From: Pseudomonas proteolytica
GTDB lineage: Bacteria > Pseudomonadota > Gammaproteobacteria > Pseudomonadales > Pseudomonadaceae
Length of the DNA stretch: 64,000 bases
Assembly (NCBI RefSeq): GCF_007858275.1
Contig: NZ_VFEV01000015.1
Span: forward strand, 1-64,000
Direction of reading: 5' to 3'
Both the position numbers and the translations under genes were made by a program. The notes beneath the pieces were generated by a model that saw nothing but the letters and a program-made list of their open reading frames with translations, made no database searches and was not told the origin of the DNA. Shown here in pieces: positions 54,001 to 60,182 of this stretch. How positions within the stretch are numbered: the stretch's first letter is position 1; each line of letters opens with the position of its first letter.

Positions 54001-56539
54001 AAGCCACGCAGCAGCCACACCCGGCGCCGTCGCAGTGGTATGTGCCGACGCTCAGTTGACCTATGGAGAACTGGAGTCCCGCGCCAACCGCCTGGCCCAT
54101 TACCTGATTGCCCAAGGAATAGGGCCGGAAAGTTTTGTCGGGATTGCCTTGGAGCGCTCGGTTGACATCATCGTCGCGTTCTACGCGGTCATGAAAACCG
54201 GAGGCGCTTATGTGCCGCTGGACATCGACTATCCCCAGGAACGCGTGCAGTGGATCGTCGAAGACTCGGCCATGAGTTTGTTGATCACCCACGAGAGTTT
54301 GCATTCGCGCTTCAATCAACCATGGGCTCCGGCACTGATCGCGCTCGACGGCCTGAGCCTGGACAGTCAGCCCGACCACTGCCCTGCCAGCGCCGTACTG
54401 GATGACAACCTTGCCTACCTGATCTACACCTCAGGTTCCACCGGCAAGCCCAAAGGCGTGGCGGTCAGCCATGGGCAGATCCGCATGCATTGCCAGGCCA
54501 TTGCCCGGCGCTACGACATGGACGCCAACACCCGCGAGTTACTGTTTATGTCGTTTGCCTTCGACGGTGCCCAGGAGCGTTGGCTCTCGACGTTGGCCAG
54601 CGGCGCTCGCCTGGTGGTGCGCGACAATCGCCTGTGGACCGCAGAAGAAACCTGGCACGCGCTGCACCAGCATGCCATCAGCATCGCTTGCTTCCCGCCC
54701 GCCTATCTGCAGCAACTCGCAGAGTTCGCCCAGACTCAGGAGCAGGCGCCGCCACCGGTACGCATCTACTGCTTTGGCGGTGATGCGGTGGCCGACGCCA
54801 ACTTCGAACTGGTCAAGCGTGCCCTCAAGCCGCAGTACTTGACTAACGGTTACGGTCCGACTGAAACCGTGGTGACCCCACTGCTGTGGAAAGTCCCGGT
54901 AGACGCCGTGTGTGGCGCGGTTTATGCGCCGATCGGCGAGCGTGTCGGAGAACGTACTCTCTATGTGCTGGACGATGCCCTCAATGCCGTGCCGGATGGA
55001 GTGGCCGGTGAGTTGTATATCGGCGGCGAAGGTGTGGCGCGCGGCTATCACCAGCGCCCGGGATTGAGTGCAGAGCGTTTTGTCGCTGACCCCTTCTCCA
55101 CTACCGGCGCACGCCTGTACCGCACCGGCGACTTGGTGCGCCAACGAGCCGACGGAGTGATTGATTACCTGGGGCGCCTGGATAATCAGGTGAAGATCCG
55201 AGGATTCCGTATTGAACTGGGAGAAATCGAAGCACGTTTACGCGACCTCTCAGGCGTTCAGGATGCTGTGGTGGTTGCCCGGGAAACTGCCGGAGGCAAA
55301 CAGCTGATCGGTTATGTGGTCGCCAGCGAAGTCGCCGGCCTCGGTGAGCGCCTGCGTGGCGAACTGCAACAGGATCTGCCGGACTATATGGTGCCGGTGC
55401 AAATCCTCGTGCTAGAGAGCTTCCCGCTCAACCCGAACGGCAAGCTGGATCGCCAGGCCCTGCCCGACCCGGACTTCAAGGGACGCGAATTCATCGCCCC
55501 GCGCAACGCACTGGAAAAAGCCTTGGCAGTGATCTGGCAAGAGGTGTTGGAGGTAGAGCAAGTCGGGGTCACCGACAACTTCTTCGAACTGGGCGGCGAC
55601 TCGCTTCGGGTGCTTAAAGTGCTGTCCAAAGTACGCAGTCAACCGGAGCTGGGGCTGAGCCTCAAGCTGCGCGACATGATGGGCAAACCGACCATTGCCG
55701 AACTGTCGGGCTACGCTGCGGGCGAACAGAACCTGGACCCACTGTTGCTGCTCAACAATCGGGTGGCCAATGCCGCGCCGCTGTTCTGCCTGCACGCCGG
55801 TTTCGGCACGGTGTTCGACTACGAGCCCTTGGCCCGGCGCCTGGACGGCCAGCGCAGTGTCTATGGCCTGCAATGCCGAATGCTGCTGGACCGTGATTGG
55901 GAGGATGAATCCTTGCAGGCCATGGCCATCGACTATGCACAGTACATCCGGCAGAAACAGGCCGATGGTCCGTACCACCTGCTGGGCTGGTCCCTCGGTG
56001 GTCCATTGGCGTTGCTGGTGGCACAGGAGCTGGAAAGCCAGGGCCAGGTCGTGGAATTTGTGGGGTTGGTCGATGCCTTCACCCCGACCAAGGGCCAAGC
56101 GCAGCCTGAACACGACTGGAGCGATGACTTACGCGGTTTCCTCGCGGTCATCTTCGATGTGGCTGGCGAGCGTTTGCCGGCGATTGAAATTCCGGCGGGC
56201 AGCGACATTGCACGCTTGGAACAGTTGATCGCATCGGTGCAGAGCAATGTCGCTGGCGACTCGGCATACAGCAGCATCAGCACCGAAGAATTGGCCCACA
56301 CGTTTATCGTGGCGATGAAACTCAAGGCGTTGTCCGAACAATTGCAGGTACTACCAGATACCGGCTGCCGTCCTCATTGCTGGTGGGCCAGCACGCCGCA
56401 AGCCGGCTTCATTAGCCCGGTGCCTGGTGCTCTGAGCGACGAACTGATTACCGCCGGTCACTACGACATCCTGAAAAACCCGGACTGGCTCCATGACCTC
56501 CTACAACAATTGCCGCAAAACGAAGCCGTGACCCACTGA
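39002..56539 (+). CDS. Pyoverdine-type NRPS, four modules with dead E domain and thioesterase
   Basis: A 5845-residue synthetase. Module 4: C (His pair 183), A, T (Ser1052), E (1235). Module 5: C (1705), A, T (Ser2557), E (2734). Module 6: C (3204), A, T (Ser4061), E-like (Leu4228-Pro4229 in place of the His pair). Module 7: C (4677), A, T (Ser5534), TE (about 5575-5840, Ser5664 in GWSLGG, a likely His in AGHYDIL). A4, A5 and A6 all read DLWNNALTYK, the same as A3. A7 reads DGECCGGVTK, close to codes I recall for ornithine-type residues, so the C-terminal residue may be cyclo-hydroxyornithine. C4 is of the L-accepting type and C5-C7 of the D-accepting (YPLSPMQQGMLFH) type. Confidence 0.93.
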   Translation: MDKSVATRIAKRFITLPLDKRKLYLEKMLAEGVSPANLPIPEVRSEFEVIPLSFAQERQWFLWQLDPTSAAYHIPTALRLRGELDVPALEHAFNALVARHESLRTTFQQIDERAVQVIAPHMPLAVELVRLDTHLSESEQQQQIKDFVEHETQQPFDLHNGPLLRVKLLHLANDDHVLVLTQHHIVSDGASMQVMVSELVQVYGAFVRGQDITLAPLQIQYADYAIWQRHWMEAGERERQLAYWNQQLGGEQPVLELPTDYPRPAVQSFRGARLSIALEPALDSALKELGKQYSVTPFMLLLASFQTLLHRYSHQPDIRIGVPIANRNRVETEALIGFFVNTQVLKATFNDQTRFSDLLLQVKQTALDAQTYQDLPFGYLVEALQPERSLSHSPLFQVMYNHHSDSQQGSEAAASTNSQLLAVESLVWEDRSAQFDLTLTTLESSDGLSATLTYATDLFDALTIERMARHWLHLLQGIVANPQQRIAALPLLDTADYQQQIRDWNTTVSEYPQQRSIHRLIAEQVERQPDALALTYGAKTLSYRQLDRQANQLAHKLIELGVGPEVRVGVAMQRSDALIIALLGVLKAGGAYVPLDPDYPADRVAYMLEDSRAQVLLTEAELLADLPETQAQVLLMDNLADYPLTAPVTQVEPDNLAYVIYTSGSTGKPKGVAIAHGNVLALIHWSQQVYSREDIQGVLASTSVCFDLSVWEIFVTLANGGSLILARNALELPDLPARDQVRLINTVPSAINALQRAGQIPESVRIINLAGEPLKQSLVDSLYQQATVEHVYDLYGPSEDTTYSTWTRREVAGQANIGRPLHNTQSYLLDADLQPVPTGVAAELHLAGAGITRGYLGQPALTAEKYVPNPFSTTGERLYRTADLTRYRADGVIEYVGRIDHQVKIRGFRIELGEIEARLLAMDNLREVAVLALEGAGGLQLVAYIAPSHCEEVLADQAAQSRLRESIKARLKTHLPEYMVPAQLIFLAQLPLTPNGKLDRKALPAPDSVQPQAAFIAPQSALEQQIASIWQDVLKRENVGLTDNFFELGGDSIISIQVVSRARQGGIHFTPKELFQHQTVQGLASVARTGEAGQIIDQSPAQGILPLLPIQQVFFEQDIPQQHHWNQAVMLRPAQTLQSGHLEQALQALVLHHDALRVSFSKQAGNWSAHYRSVASQRQAWEKAALLQQVSADHSELSTIANATQRSLDLHDGPLLRAILIDLPGGEQRLLLVVHHLAVDGVSWRILFEDLQTAYRQLQAGQALKLPLKTSSAKAWAEQLQTYAASEALQHELAYWQQQLQDVTCDLPCKNPAGNRQNADAVSVQTHLDQTLTRRLLQDAPAAYRTQVNDLLLSALARVITRWTQQSSVLVQMEGHGREDLFDSIDLTRTVGWFTSLFPVKLTPAAAPGQSIKQIKEQLRAIPNKGIGFGALRYLGDDQARASLCELPEPRITFNYLGQFDGSFDSEDHALFAPSGESTGDEQSPQAPLANWLSINGRVYGGELSLNWTFSRDMFDEATLQRLADEYAQELATLIDHCCQPQNSAITPSDVPLAQLSQAQLDALPVPAHLIENLYPLSPMQQGMLFHALYEHDSGSYINQMRLDIDGLVPERFHQAWQAAVEANDILRTNFLWQGEIDAPLQLVHKQATLPFTLHDWRSEQQQTAALDELAHRERLGFDLSQGPLLRLQLVRTGDTCYHLIYTHHHILMDGWSNSQLLGEVLQRYNGQFQAKTHGSYRDYIGWLQRQDKAVSRDFWRKQLAALQEPTRLAQAAAHRPETEGYAEHFQQLDPARTLVLSEFARQQKVTVNTLLQAAWLLLLQRYTGHDTVCFGATVSGRPAELKGIEQQIGLFINTLPVIASPRQEQSVAQWLQQIQNQNLALREQEHTPLYEVQRWSDLAGEALFDNLLVFENYPISEALEQGACDSLSFGELSNHEQTNYPLTLAVGLNDKLSLRYSYDLKHFTPSLIEQISAHLAQLLDSICHSAQLSLGDLNLLLEPEQHLLRTWNDTAGAYQDHDTVGQRIQDQADRAPDTLALIDGERTLSRSQLNERANQLAHKLIAMGVGPEVRIGVAMQRSDALIVALLGVLKAGGAYVPLDPDYPVDRVAYMLEDSGAAVLLTESELLADLPRTQAQVLLIDQLAGELAGYPLTAPIISVSSNNLAYVIYTSGSTGKPKGVAIDHRNVLALIHWSQQVYSQEDIQGVLASTSVCFDLSVWEIFVTLANGGSLILARNALELPDLPARDQVRLINTVPSAINALQRAGQIPDSVRIINLAGEPLKQSLVDSLYQQATINHIYDLYGPSEDTTYSTWTRREAGGQANIGRPLHNTQSYLLDAQLQPVAPGITAELYLAGAGITRGYLLRPGMSAEKFVPNPFAAPGERMYRTGDLARHRSDGTLEYIGRIDHQVKIRGFRIELGEIESRLLAQESVQEAALMAVDGASGQQLVAYMVPTQLPADSDAQASLRETIRTALREHLPEYMVPTHLIFLAELPLTPNGKLDRKALPAPELGALTDQFVAPQSALEQQIAAIWQDVLKLEHVGLTDNFFELGGDSIISIQVVSRARQAGIHFTPKELFQHQTVQGLASITQLTSDRAGVDQGPVSGEVALLPIHQWFFQQDIPERHHWNQSVALQPHEVLDARALEDALQGLIEHHDALRLNFKPQGTGWAGHVVAPTLRTVLWQQDVADVAALVPLYDKAQRSLDLQEGPLLRAVLSNLPNGEQRLLIVIHHLVVDGVSWRILFEDLQTLYRQQNSGQTHQLPHKTSSVKAWGERLREYAQSDALQEEIEYWQQQLNGVATDLPCEHPDASLHNRHSRNLQVRLGQAQTRQLLQQAPAAYRTQINDLLLTALARVVGRWTRRDDTLIQLEGHGREELFDDIDLTRTVGWFTSIFPIKLSAAATLEQSIKHIKEQLRAIPEKGLGFGVLREMGDEAVQKLLRDLPQPRITFNYLGQFDASFDAAQGALFSPCGESAGAEQHTEAPLANWLSINSQVYGGELSVNWLYSSQMFDEQTIERLADDYIVELTALIEHCCQPHNQGTTPSDFPLAGLNQRQLDALTVKAAQIEDIYPLSPMQQGMLFHSLYEHDSGNYFNQMRLDVEGLDPERFQQAWQAAMDARDILRTQFLWQGDLPAPVQLVRKHLKLPFALHDWRAQPHLEEALDTLAAAEQEGFELSESVLLRLQLVRTGESRHHLIYTHHHILMDGWSNSQLLGEVLQRYNGQHDAKPAGLYRDYIAWLQHQDQALSENFWRGQLVGLTEPTRLAQAIPTPAKSGKGYGHCPRYLEVAQTKRLSEFARQQKVTVNTLLQSAWLLLLQRYTGQDCVCFGATVSGRPAELKGIEQQIGLFINTLPVIASPYAEQSVGQWLQTVQAQNLALREHEHTPLFEVQRWSQLSGEGLFDSLLVFENYPVSEALEQGSSSQLRFDGIRLQEQTNYPLTLMVGLSDALSLHYHYANSDFSEEAIDQLNRHLTGLLLSMLDHPDCALGELSMLDAAEQQVMAQWNPPVTDYLLQHSVTQRIETQAERTPEAVALIVGHQSLTYRQLNEQANQLAHKLSASGIGPDRLVGIALERGIPMIVSLLATLKAGGAYVPLDPDYPADRLAYMMQDSGLEVLITQSDVLDSLSVPIGVQPLVYEPAKGWLDHYPRLNPATQPSPDNLAYVIYTSGSTGKPKGVAIAHRNVLALIHWSQQVYSREEIQGVLASTSVCFDLSVWEIFVTLANGGSLILARNALELPDLPARDQVRLINTVPSAINALQRAGQIPDSVKIINLAGEPLKQSLVDSLYQQATIKHVYDLYGPSEDTTYSTWTRREAGGQANIGRPLNNTQGYMLDANLNAVPVGVGAELHLAGAGITRGYLGNAALTAEKYIPNPFSSSGDRLYRTGDLTRYRADGAIEYVGRIDHQVKIRGFRIELGEIEARLLAQDSVREAAVLAVDGMSGLQLVAYIAPVQPDGTLASLETQVQLRESIKIQLKSQLPEYMVPAQLIFLAELPLTPNGKLDRKALPAPDAVLSQATFVAPQSALEQQIATIWQDVLKREQVGITDNFFELGGDSIISIQVVSRARQAGIHFTPKALFEHQTVQGLASVAQLDQADVGADQAPVSGKMPLLPIHRQQLGAPNGATLMLLEPHTPLVAETLEAALQVLVHHHDGLRLSFNDQEGYFATHDGPLLQQQAISDLSGLEALYQVLQQQSTLMDGPLLQGMLATLPSGEQRLVLAALPLAVDEYSWSILLEDLQAAYANLAANQAVMLPAKTTSVKAWAEHLHTVAANPHQAYWSQAPVTHDLPWEQSETAAHQVLTLRTILDKNLTEQLLQQAPLAYRCDVDTLLLTTLARVLRRWTAQHTCLIELQLHTRPVAPNGLNMARTVVGATPGIPVQLSMTNTLDQSIKQTKEQLRAIPDAGIGFGISRYLENGALAHVARPLISFNALPAISNYPLFRARRVSPMATNLPEKGLSIVSQLEEGQLVLSWSFDTLWFNSTSVEQLTQEYLDELQALIVHCTRPENAGLSPSDFPLCSLTQAQLDSLPIAARLVEDIYPLSPMQQGMLFHTLEDAEAAVYINQMDVEVDGLHVERFIAAWDSVIKRHPTLRTGFWNSNLLAEPLQVVYTRALLATQVLDWQDAPVTPERIKALVAADYAQGFDLLQAPLMRVTLVKLAGNKVHLIWNSHHILMDGWSSSRLLGEVLQTYLGQAPSTPPESYRDYILWLKNQSKTKVEQFWKDKLQGFSGATTLATSIAPRPEPQLEGHEALYLDWTKEPTQRLREQAQRWRVTPNTLIQAAWLLLLQRFTGHATVCFGATVAGRPATLPGSDAILGLFINTLPIIQTPEPEMLLGQWLQALQTYNIEVRDYEHASLADVQRWSGQGGQSLFDSIIVFENFPLDERLHNAEQQQLTFGEVKARGVTNFAMDLEVRLGNTLTIEFMYLRNRFTPEATEQIRTSFETLLCAMLDNPDATLGNLAMLSNNEQQRLNQRNILAPLQETAPLLAEVIRSHAAATPGAVAVVCADAQLTYGELESRANRLAHYLIAQGIGPESFVGIALERSVDIIVAFYAVMKTGGAYVPLDIDYPQERVQWIVEDSAMSLLITHESLHSRFNQPWAPALIALDGLSLDSQPDHCPASAVLDDNLAYLIYTSGSTGKPKGVAVSHGQIRMHCQAIARRYDMDANTRELLFMSFAFDGAQERWLSTLASGARLVVRDNRLWTAEETWHALHQHAISIACFPPAYLQQLAEFAQTQEQAPPPVRIYCFGGDAVADANFELVKRALKPQYLTNGYGPTETVVTPLLWKVPVDAVCGAVYAPIGERVGERTLYVLDDALNAVPDGVAGELYIGGEGVARGYHQRPGLSAERFVADPFSTTGARLYRTGDLVRQRADGVIDYLGRLDNQVKIRGFRIELGEIEARLRDLSGVQDAVVVARETAGGKQLIGYVVASEVAGLGERLRGELQQDLPDYMVPVQILVLESFPLNPNGKLDRQALPDPDFKGREFIAPRNALEKALAVIWQEVLEVEQVGVTDNFFELGGDSLRVLKVLSKVRSQPELGLSLKLRDMMGKPTIAELSGYAAGEQNLDPLLLLNNRVANAAPLFCLHAGFGTVFDYEPLARRLDGQRSVYGLQCRMLLDRDWEDESLQAMAIDYAQYIRQKQADGPYHLLGWSLGGPLALLVAQELESQGQVVEFVGLVDAFTPTKGQAQPEHDWSDDLRGFLAVIFDVAGERLPAIEIPAGSDIARLEQLIASVQSNVAGDSAYSSISTEELAHTFIVAMKLKALSEQLQVLPDTGCRPHCWWASTPQAGFISPVPGALSDELITAGHYDILKNPDWLHDLLQQLPQNEAVTH
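40766..41610 (+). repeat. Adenylation-domain core repeat, copy 2 (module 4)
   Basis: Shares long identical protein blocks with copies 3 and 4, such as ANGGSLILARNALELPDLPA and RDQVRLINTVPSAINALQRA, and the same specificity code. Confidence 0.8.
45278..46137 (+). repeat. Adenylation-domain core repeat, copy 3 (module 5)
   Basis: Same blocks and the same code as copies 2 and 4. Compared with copy 2 it has GEL inserted before AGYPL and the variant LRPGMSAEK near the end. Confidence 0.8.
49778..50637 (+). repeat. Adenylation-domain core repeat, copy 4 (module 6)
   Basis: Identical to copy 3 over most of the specificity region. The 5' part (DRLAYMMQDSGLEVLITQSD) differs, suggesting a recombination boundary at about 49990. 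Confidence 0.8.
51320..52600 (+). other. Degenerate epimerization domain of module 6
   Basis: This segment aligns along its length with the other four E domains (it keeps LLPIH, LDQSIKQTKEQLRAIP and YRCDVDTLLLTTLARVLRRW). However, the HHxxxDGxSW motif reads LPLAVDEYSW, EGHGRE reads LQLHTRP, TVGWFT reads TVVGATPG, and the NYLGQFD element is lost. Both catalytic residues of the family (the second His and the Glu of EGHGRE) are therefore missing. The frame is intact, so it is a pseudo-domain and not a broken gene. Confidence 0.88.
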
Positions 56540-56596
56540 ACCCAACGCCGCCCTTGCACAGGGGCGGCACTGTATTGAATCAATAAGGAACACGTA

Positions 56597-57559
56597 ATGC
56601 CCCTGGACCCCGATCTCGAAGGTTTTCTGGAGTTGGCTGAAATGGGTCGCCTGAGTGGCAAGAGTCAGCCCATGCATGCCTTGAGTGTGAATCAGGCGCG
56701 GCAGGAGTTCGAGTTGAGCTCGCAGATCCTCGACCCATCGCCACCCGCAAGCCTGACGATTACAACCTTGCACATCCCGACACGCGACGGCGCAAAGATT
56801 GAAGCCCGGCTATACCGCTCGGCACATCACGTCCAACCTTCACAGCCAAGCATTCTGTATTTCCACGGCGGCGGCTACGTGGTCGGCAGCCTTGACTCCC
56901 ATGACTCGATTTGCCGCCGCCTGGCATTAAGCGGACGCCAAGCGGTCCTGGCCCCGGCTTATCGACTGGCTCCGGAGCATCCCTTCCCCACGGCCGTCAA
57001 CGACGCCCTGGATTGCGCCAACTGGCTGGCTCGCGAAGCGCATACCCTGAATCTGGACCCGGACAATGTCAGCGTCGCCGGTGATAGCGCCGGCGCCACC
57101 CTGGCTACGGTACTGGCCATCAGCGCCGTGCAGGCACCCGAGCACCTTGCGCTAAAACCCAAGACTCAGTTGCTGTTTTACCCGGTGGCCGACACTCAAC
57201 GTACGCGCCCGTCCCACCTGCGGTATGCCGAAGGCTATCTGCTGGAAAGCGAGACCTTGCAGTGGTTCTACAGGCACTACACCCCCGACGTAGAGCAACG
57301 TGGCGACTGGCGTACATCACCGTTATTGGCAAACAACCTTGGTCCTCTAGCACCGGCCTACGTCAGCCTGGCCGAGTACGACCCGTTGTATGACGAAGGA
57401 CTTGAATATGCCCAGTTGCTTCGCGATACCGGGACTGACGTTACTTTGTTGACTCAGCGTGGGTTGACCCATGACTTCCTGCGGATGTCGGGGATCAGTG
57501 CGGACATTGGCGGGATTTATGCGGCAGTCGAGGGGTGGTTGGAAGTGCATACCGCCTGA
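56597..57559 (+). CDS. HSL-family alpha/beta hydrolase at the end of the NRPS operon
   Basis: A 320-residue cytoplasmic esterase/lipase-type protein of the hormone-sensitive lipase family. It has the oxyanion motif HGGGYV (about residue 94), the nucleophile elbow GDSAGAT, the acid in AEYDPLYDEG and the catalytic His in GLTHDFL. No signal peptide is seen. The ATG at 56597 has AAGGA upstream. It follows the NRPS stop by 57 bp with no terminator between, and a strong terminator follows it, so it is probably the last gene of the operon. Possible roles are editing of stalled chains, removal of an acyl group, or hydrolysis of the siderophore. None can be decided from sequence. Confidence 0.88.
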   Translation: MPLDPDLEGFLELAEMGRLSGKSQPMHALSVNQARQEFELSSQILDPSPPASLTITTLHIPTRDGAKIEARLYRSAHHVQPSQPSILYFHGGGYVVGSLDSHDSICRRLALSGRQAVLAPAYRLAPEHPFPTAVNDALDCANWLAREAHTLNLDPDNVSVAGDSAGATLATVLAISAVQAPEHLALKPKTQLLFYPVADTQRTRPSHLRYAEGYLLESETLQWFYRHYTPDVEQRGDWRTSPLLANNLGPLAPAYVSLAEYDPLYDEGLEYAQLLRDTGTDVTLLTQRGLTHDFLRMSGISADIGGIYAAVEGWLEVHTA

Positions 57560-57582
57560 ACAGGAGGACTGTTCTGTCAGAC

Positions 57583-57618
57583 AAAGAAAAGGGACATCTC
57601 GTGATGTCCCTTTTCTTT
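57583..57618. terminator. Bidirectional intrinsic terminator between NRPS operon and receptors
   Basis: AAAGAAAAGGGACATC and GATGTCCCTTTTCTTT form a perfect 16-bp stem with a 4-base loop. The A-rich and T-rich ends give a U-tract in both directions, serving the hydrolase on the plus strand and the receptor on the minus strand. Confidence 0.92.
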
Positions 57619-57629
57619 TCAAACGGCGC

Positions 57630-60182
57630 TTACCAGAAGGTACCGCGCAGGGTCAGCATGTGGTTACGGGGATCGCCGTACCAGTTACCTGTGGTCGAGG
57701 TTCCGACCGTTGAGTAATAAGTTTTATCGAACACGTTATTGAGGTTATAGGCCAACGTCCAATTTTCATCCAGACGATATTCAGCCATGGCATTCCAAAC
57801 GGCGTAACCCGATTGTTTGTAGTCGAAAGGAATCGACAGGTTGTTACCGTTTCCGTCCTGGACGGGGTTACCGTCGCTGCCTATCACTCCCGCAGTGCCG
57901 CTGACGAAAGTCGCACTCTGCAGATTAACCCCACCCCCCAGTTTCACATCGTTGAGCACTCCCGGCAGACGGTAGGTGCTCCAGAGCTTGACCATATGCT
58001 TGGGGGTAATGGTGCTGAACGCGGAGTTTTTGGTACGGTTCTTGTTGTTGTTATAGGTATAACCAGCAATCAACATCCAGTCGGGCATCACTTCACCCGA
58101 TATCTCCATGTCGAAGCCTTTGCTGATGACTTTACCTTGCGGCAAGTAGCAGCAGTTGCCACCAAACTGCACCTGGCCCAGTGGATAGCGGGGATCTTCT
58201 ACGGCCTCATTTTCCCGTTCGGTGTAGTAGATCGCGAAGGAGGTATTAACTGCTCCGCCAAACAGTTCGCCCTTGAGCCCGGTTTCATAGGTACGACCTT
58301 CCATCGCCTCGATAGCCGACCCCGGCTGCGGCCCCTGCAGTTTTTGCTGCTGCGGGCGATATTGCTCGGAATAACTGACATAGGTCGACCATTCATCGGT
58401 CAAGTCATAGACCAGACCGCCATAAGGTGTGACCTTGGTTGATTCCCGCGTCGACACGTCGGACTCAACCTCCCAGTTCCCGACCTCTGCCCAGTCCGCC
58501 GTGTAGAGCTGGTCGAACTTGAAGCGTTGAGCGCGCGCGCCCACTATCAAATGCAGCGGTTCGGCCAGTTGTAGGCGCAGGGTCGAGTACAGCCCGTACT
58601 GAACCTGGGAGTTGGGGTTGTAGTCACGGAAGTAATCTTTTCGCGTCGGTGGCTGAGGCCAGGGCGTGGAGTCAGGATCAAACACATCGACATCACCGAG
58701 CGCACCTAAACTTCGTTGGGTACCGCGCCAGCGACTGTTGATCTTCTGATGGTCCATACCGAGCAAAAACTCATGGCGCAAACCAAACGCATCAAACTTG
58801 CCCGACAGGTTGATATCTGCCGACCCCTGTTCGCTGCGATAAGCCGTAGTATTCCCCTGCCAGTAAGTACCTTTGCCAGTGACCGGGTTTACGCCGTTCA
58901 GAGCAAAAGCACTTTTTGAGAGTCCAGATTCAAGGGTCTTGGTGTAAGTCGCGTTTATCTTCCAGTCATCGTTGAGTTCGTGGTCGATCTTGGCAAACAA
59001 CTCCTGCGAGCGCCCGTCTTGATAGGCCCAACCCTGCGTGAGGCTGGTACGCCTGGATAGACCCAGGTCCTTGCCGTTGCTGTAGCGAGGCAAACCTACG
59101 CCTGAGCCATTCACATGAATACGCTCGGAGCGGCCACCGAAGGTCAGCCGTGTGCTGGGCAGGACGTCAGCTTCCAAAACGCCGTAGACCGTGGGTTTTT
59201 CGTCGCTCACATGATCCTGGAAAGAACCGTTTTTGCTGTAAGCCGTGACCAAACGCCCGCGTAACTTGCCGTCAAACCCCAGCGGCCCCGTGACATCAAG
59301 CTGGGTACGGTAACGATCCCAAGAGCCCGCTGAGGTGTCTATTTTCAACTGGTAGGCATCCAACGGACGCTTACGCACAAGGTTAATCATCCCGCCTGGG
59401 TCGCCCGTACCGCCGAACAGACCGGAAGCACCACGCAGAACCTCAACGTGGTCAAACTCCACCAGATCGTAGTTTTTGTTGGAGTAAAAACTCCCTGAGG
59501 AGTTACCCAGAGCCATAGGCGCAGCGCCGTCGATCTGAATGTTCTGGATCATGAAGCCGCGAGAGAAGAAGTCTGAGGTACGCACGCTGGTTTTCTGCAA
59601 GGTGATCCCGGGTGCTAGCTTCAACGCGTCGTTCAGGTCCACTGCTCTCGTGTCCTGAATCGCCTGTGACGTCACCACCGACACCGACTGTGGCGTCTGC
59701 CGCAGACTGGTCGGGGTTTTCGAGCCGATACTGGTCAAGCCAGTGGTGTAGGAGCCGGAGTTTTCCGTCATTTCCCCCATACCCTGGCCCTGGATGGTAG
59801 TGGCGCCCAGCTCAATAGTTGAACTCGCACCATTGTCGGGGCCAAGGATGACGGTATTGTTTTCAATCCGGAAAGTCAGCCCCGCGCCTTTGAGCAATGC
59901 TTCAAGAGCTGCCTCGGGCTCCAGGGTGCCTTTAACGGCGGTGGACTTCTTGCCAGCAACCATATCCGGCCCGAAAAGCACTTGCAGGCCAGTCTGCTTA
60001 CCCAGCTCGGTCAGGGCCTTGTCCAGGGACTGGGCTGGCACATTCACCTGCATGGGCTGGGCGAAAGCCCCGCCGCTGACACTGAGGGCCAACCCCAGGA
60101 CCGCCACCGACACGCAGCTGCGGCAGGACGCCAGGGGGGTGTTGAAGAGTTTTTGCCTGAACCTTTTGCTCTCGCGTTTCAT
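57630..60182 (-). CDS. FpvA-like TonB-dependent siderophore receptor with signalling (STN) domain, copy 1
   Basis: About 850 residues. Signal peptide, then an N-terminal STN signalling domain (about 45-115; PAQSLDKALTELGKQTGLQV). Next comes a plug (SLRQTPQSVSVVTSQ, DHVEVLRGASGLFGGTGDPG, GGMINLVRKRP) and a barrel ending HMLTLRGTFW with a terminal aromatic. An STN domain implies control of an anti-sigma/ECF sigma pair, as FpvA does with FpvR, FpvI and PvdS; no such pair is in the window. A Cys-Cys pair (GGNCCYLPQG) is shared by all three receptors. The start at 60182 gives a normal signal peptide; Mets at 60209, 60323 and 60365 are in frame but less likely. Confidence 0.9.
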   Translation of the reverse strand: MKRESKRFRQKLFNTPLASCRSCVSVAVLGLALSVSGGAFAQPMQVNVPAQSLDKALTELGKQTGLQVLFGPDMVAGKKSTAVKGTLEPEAALEALLKGAGLTFRIENNTVILGPDNGASSTIELGATTIQGQGMGEMTENSGSYTTGLTSIGSKTPTSLRQTPQSVSVVTSQAIQDTRAVDLNDALKLAPGITLQKTSVRTSDFFSRGFMIQNIQIDGAAPMALGNSSGSFYSNKNYDLVEFDHVEVLRGASGLFGGTGDPGGMINLVRKRPLDAYQLKIDTSAGSWDRYRTQLDVTGPLGFDGKLRGRLVTAYSKNGSFQDHVSDEKPTVYGVLEADVLPSTRLTFGGRSERIHVNGSGVGLPRYSNGKDLGLSRRTSLTQGWAYQDGRSQELFAKIDHELNDDWKINATYTKTLESGLSKSAFALNGVNPVTGKGTYWQGNTTAYRSEQGSADINLSGKFDAFGLRHEFLLGMDHQKINSRWRGTQRSLGALGDVDVFDPDSTPWPQPPTRKDYFRDYNPNSQVQYGLYSTLRLQLAEPLHLIVGARAQRFKFDQLYTADWAEVGNWEVESDVSTRESTKVTPYGGLVYDLTDEWSTYVSYSEQYRPQQQKLQGPQPGSAIEAMEGRTYETGLKGELFGGAVNTSFAIYYTERENEAVEDPRYPLGQVQFGGNCCYLPQGKVISKGFDMEISGEVMPDWMLIAGYTYNNNKNRTKNSAFSTITPKHMVKLWSTYRLPGVLNDVKLGGGVNLQSATFVSGTAGVIGSDGNPVQDGNGNNLSIPFDYKQSGYAVWNAMAEYRLDENWTLAYNLNNVFDKTYYSTVGTSTTGNWYGDPRNHMLTLRGTFW

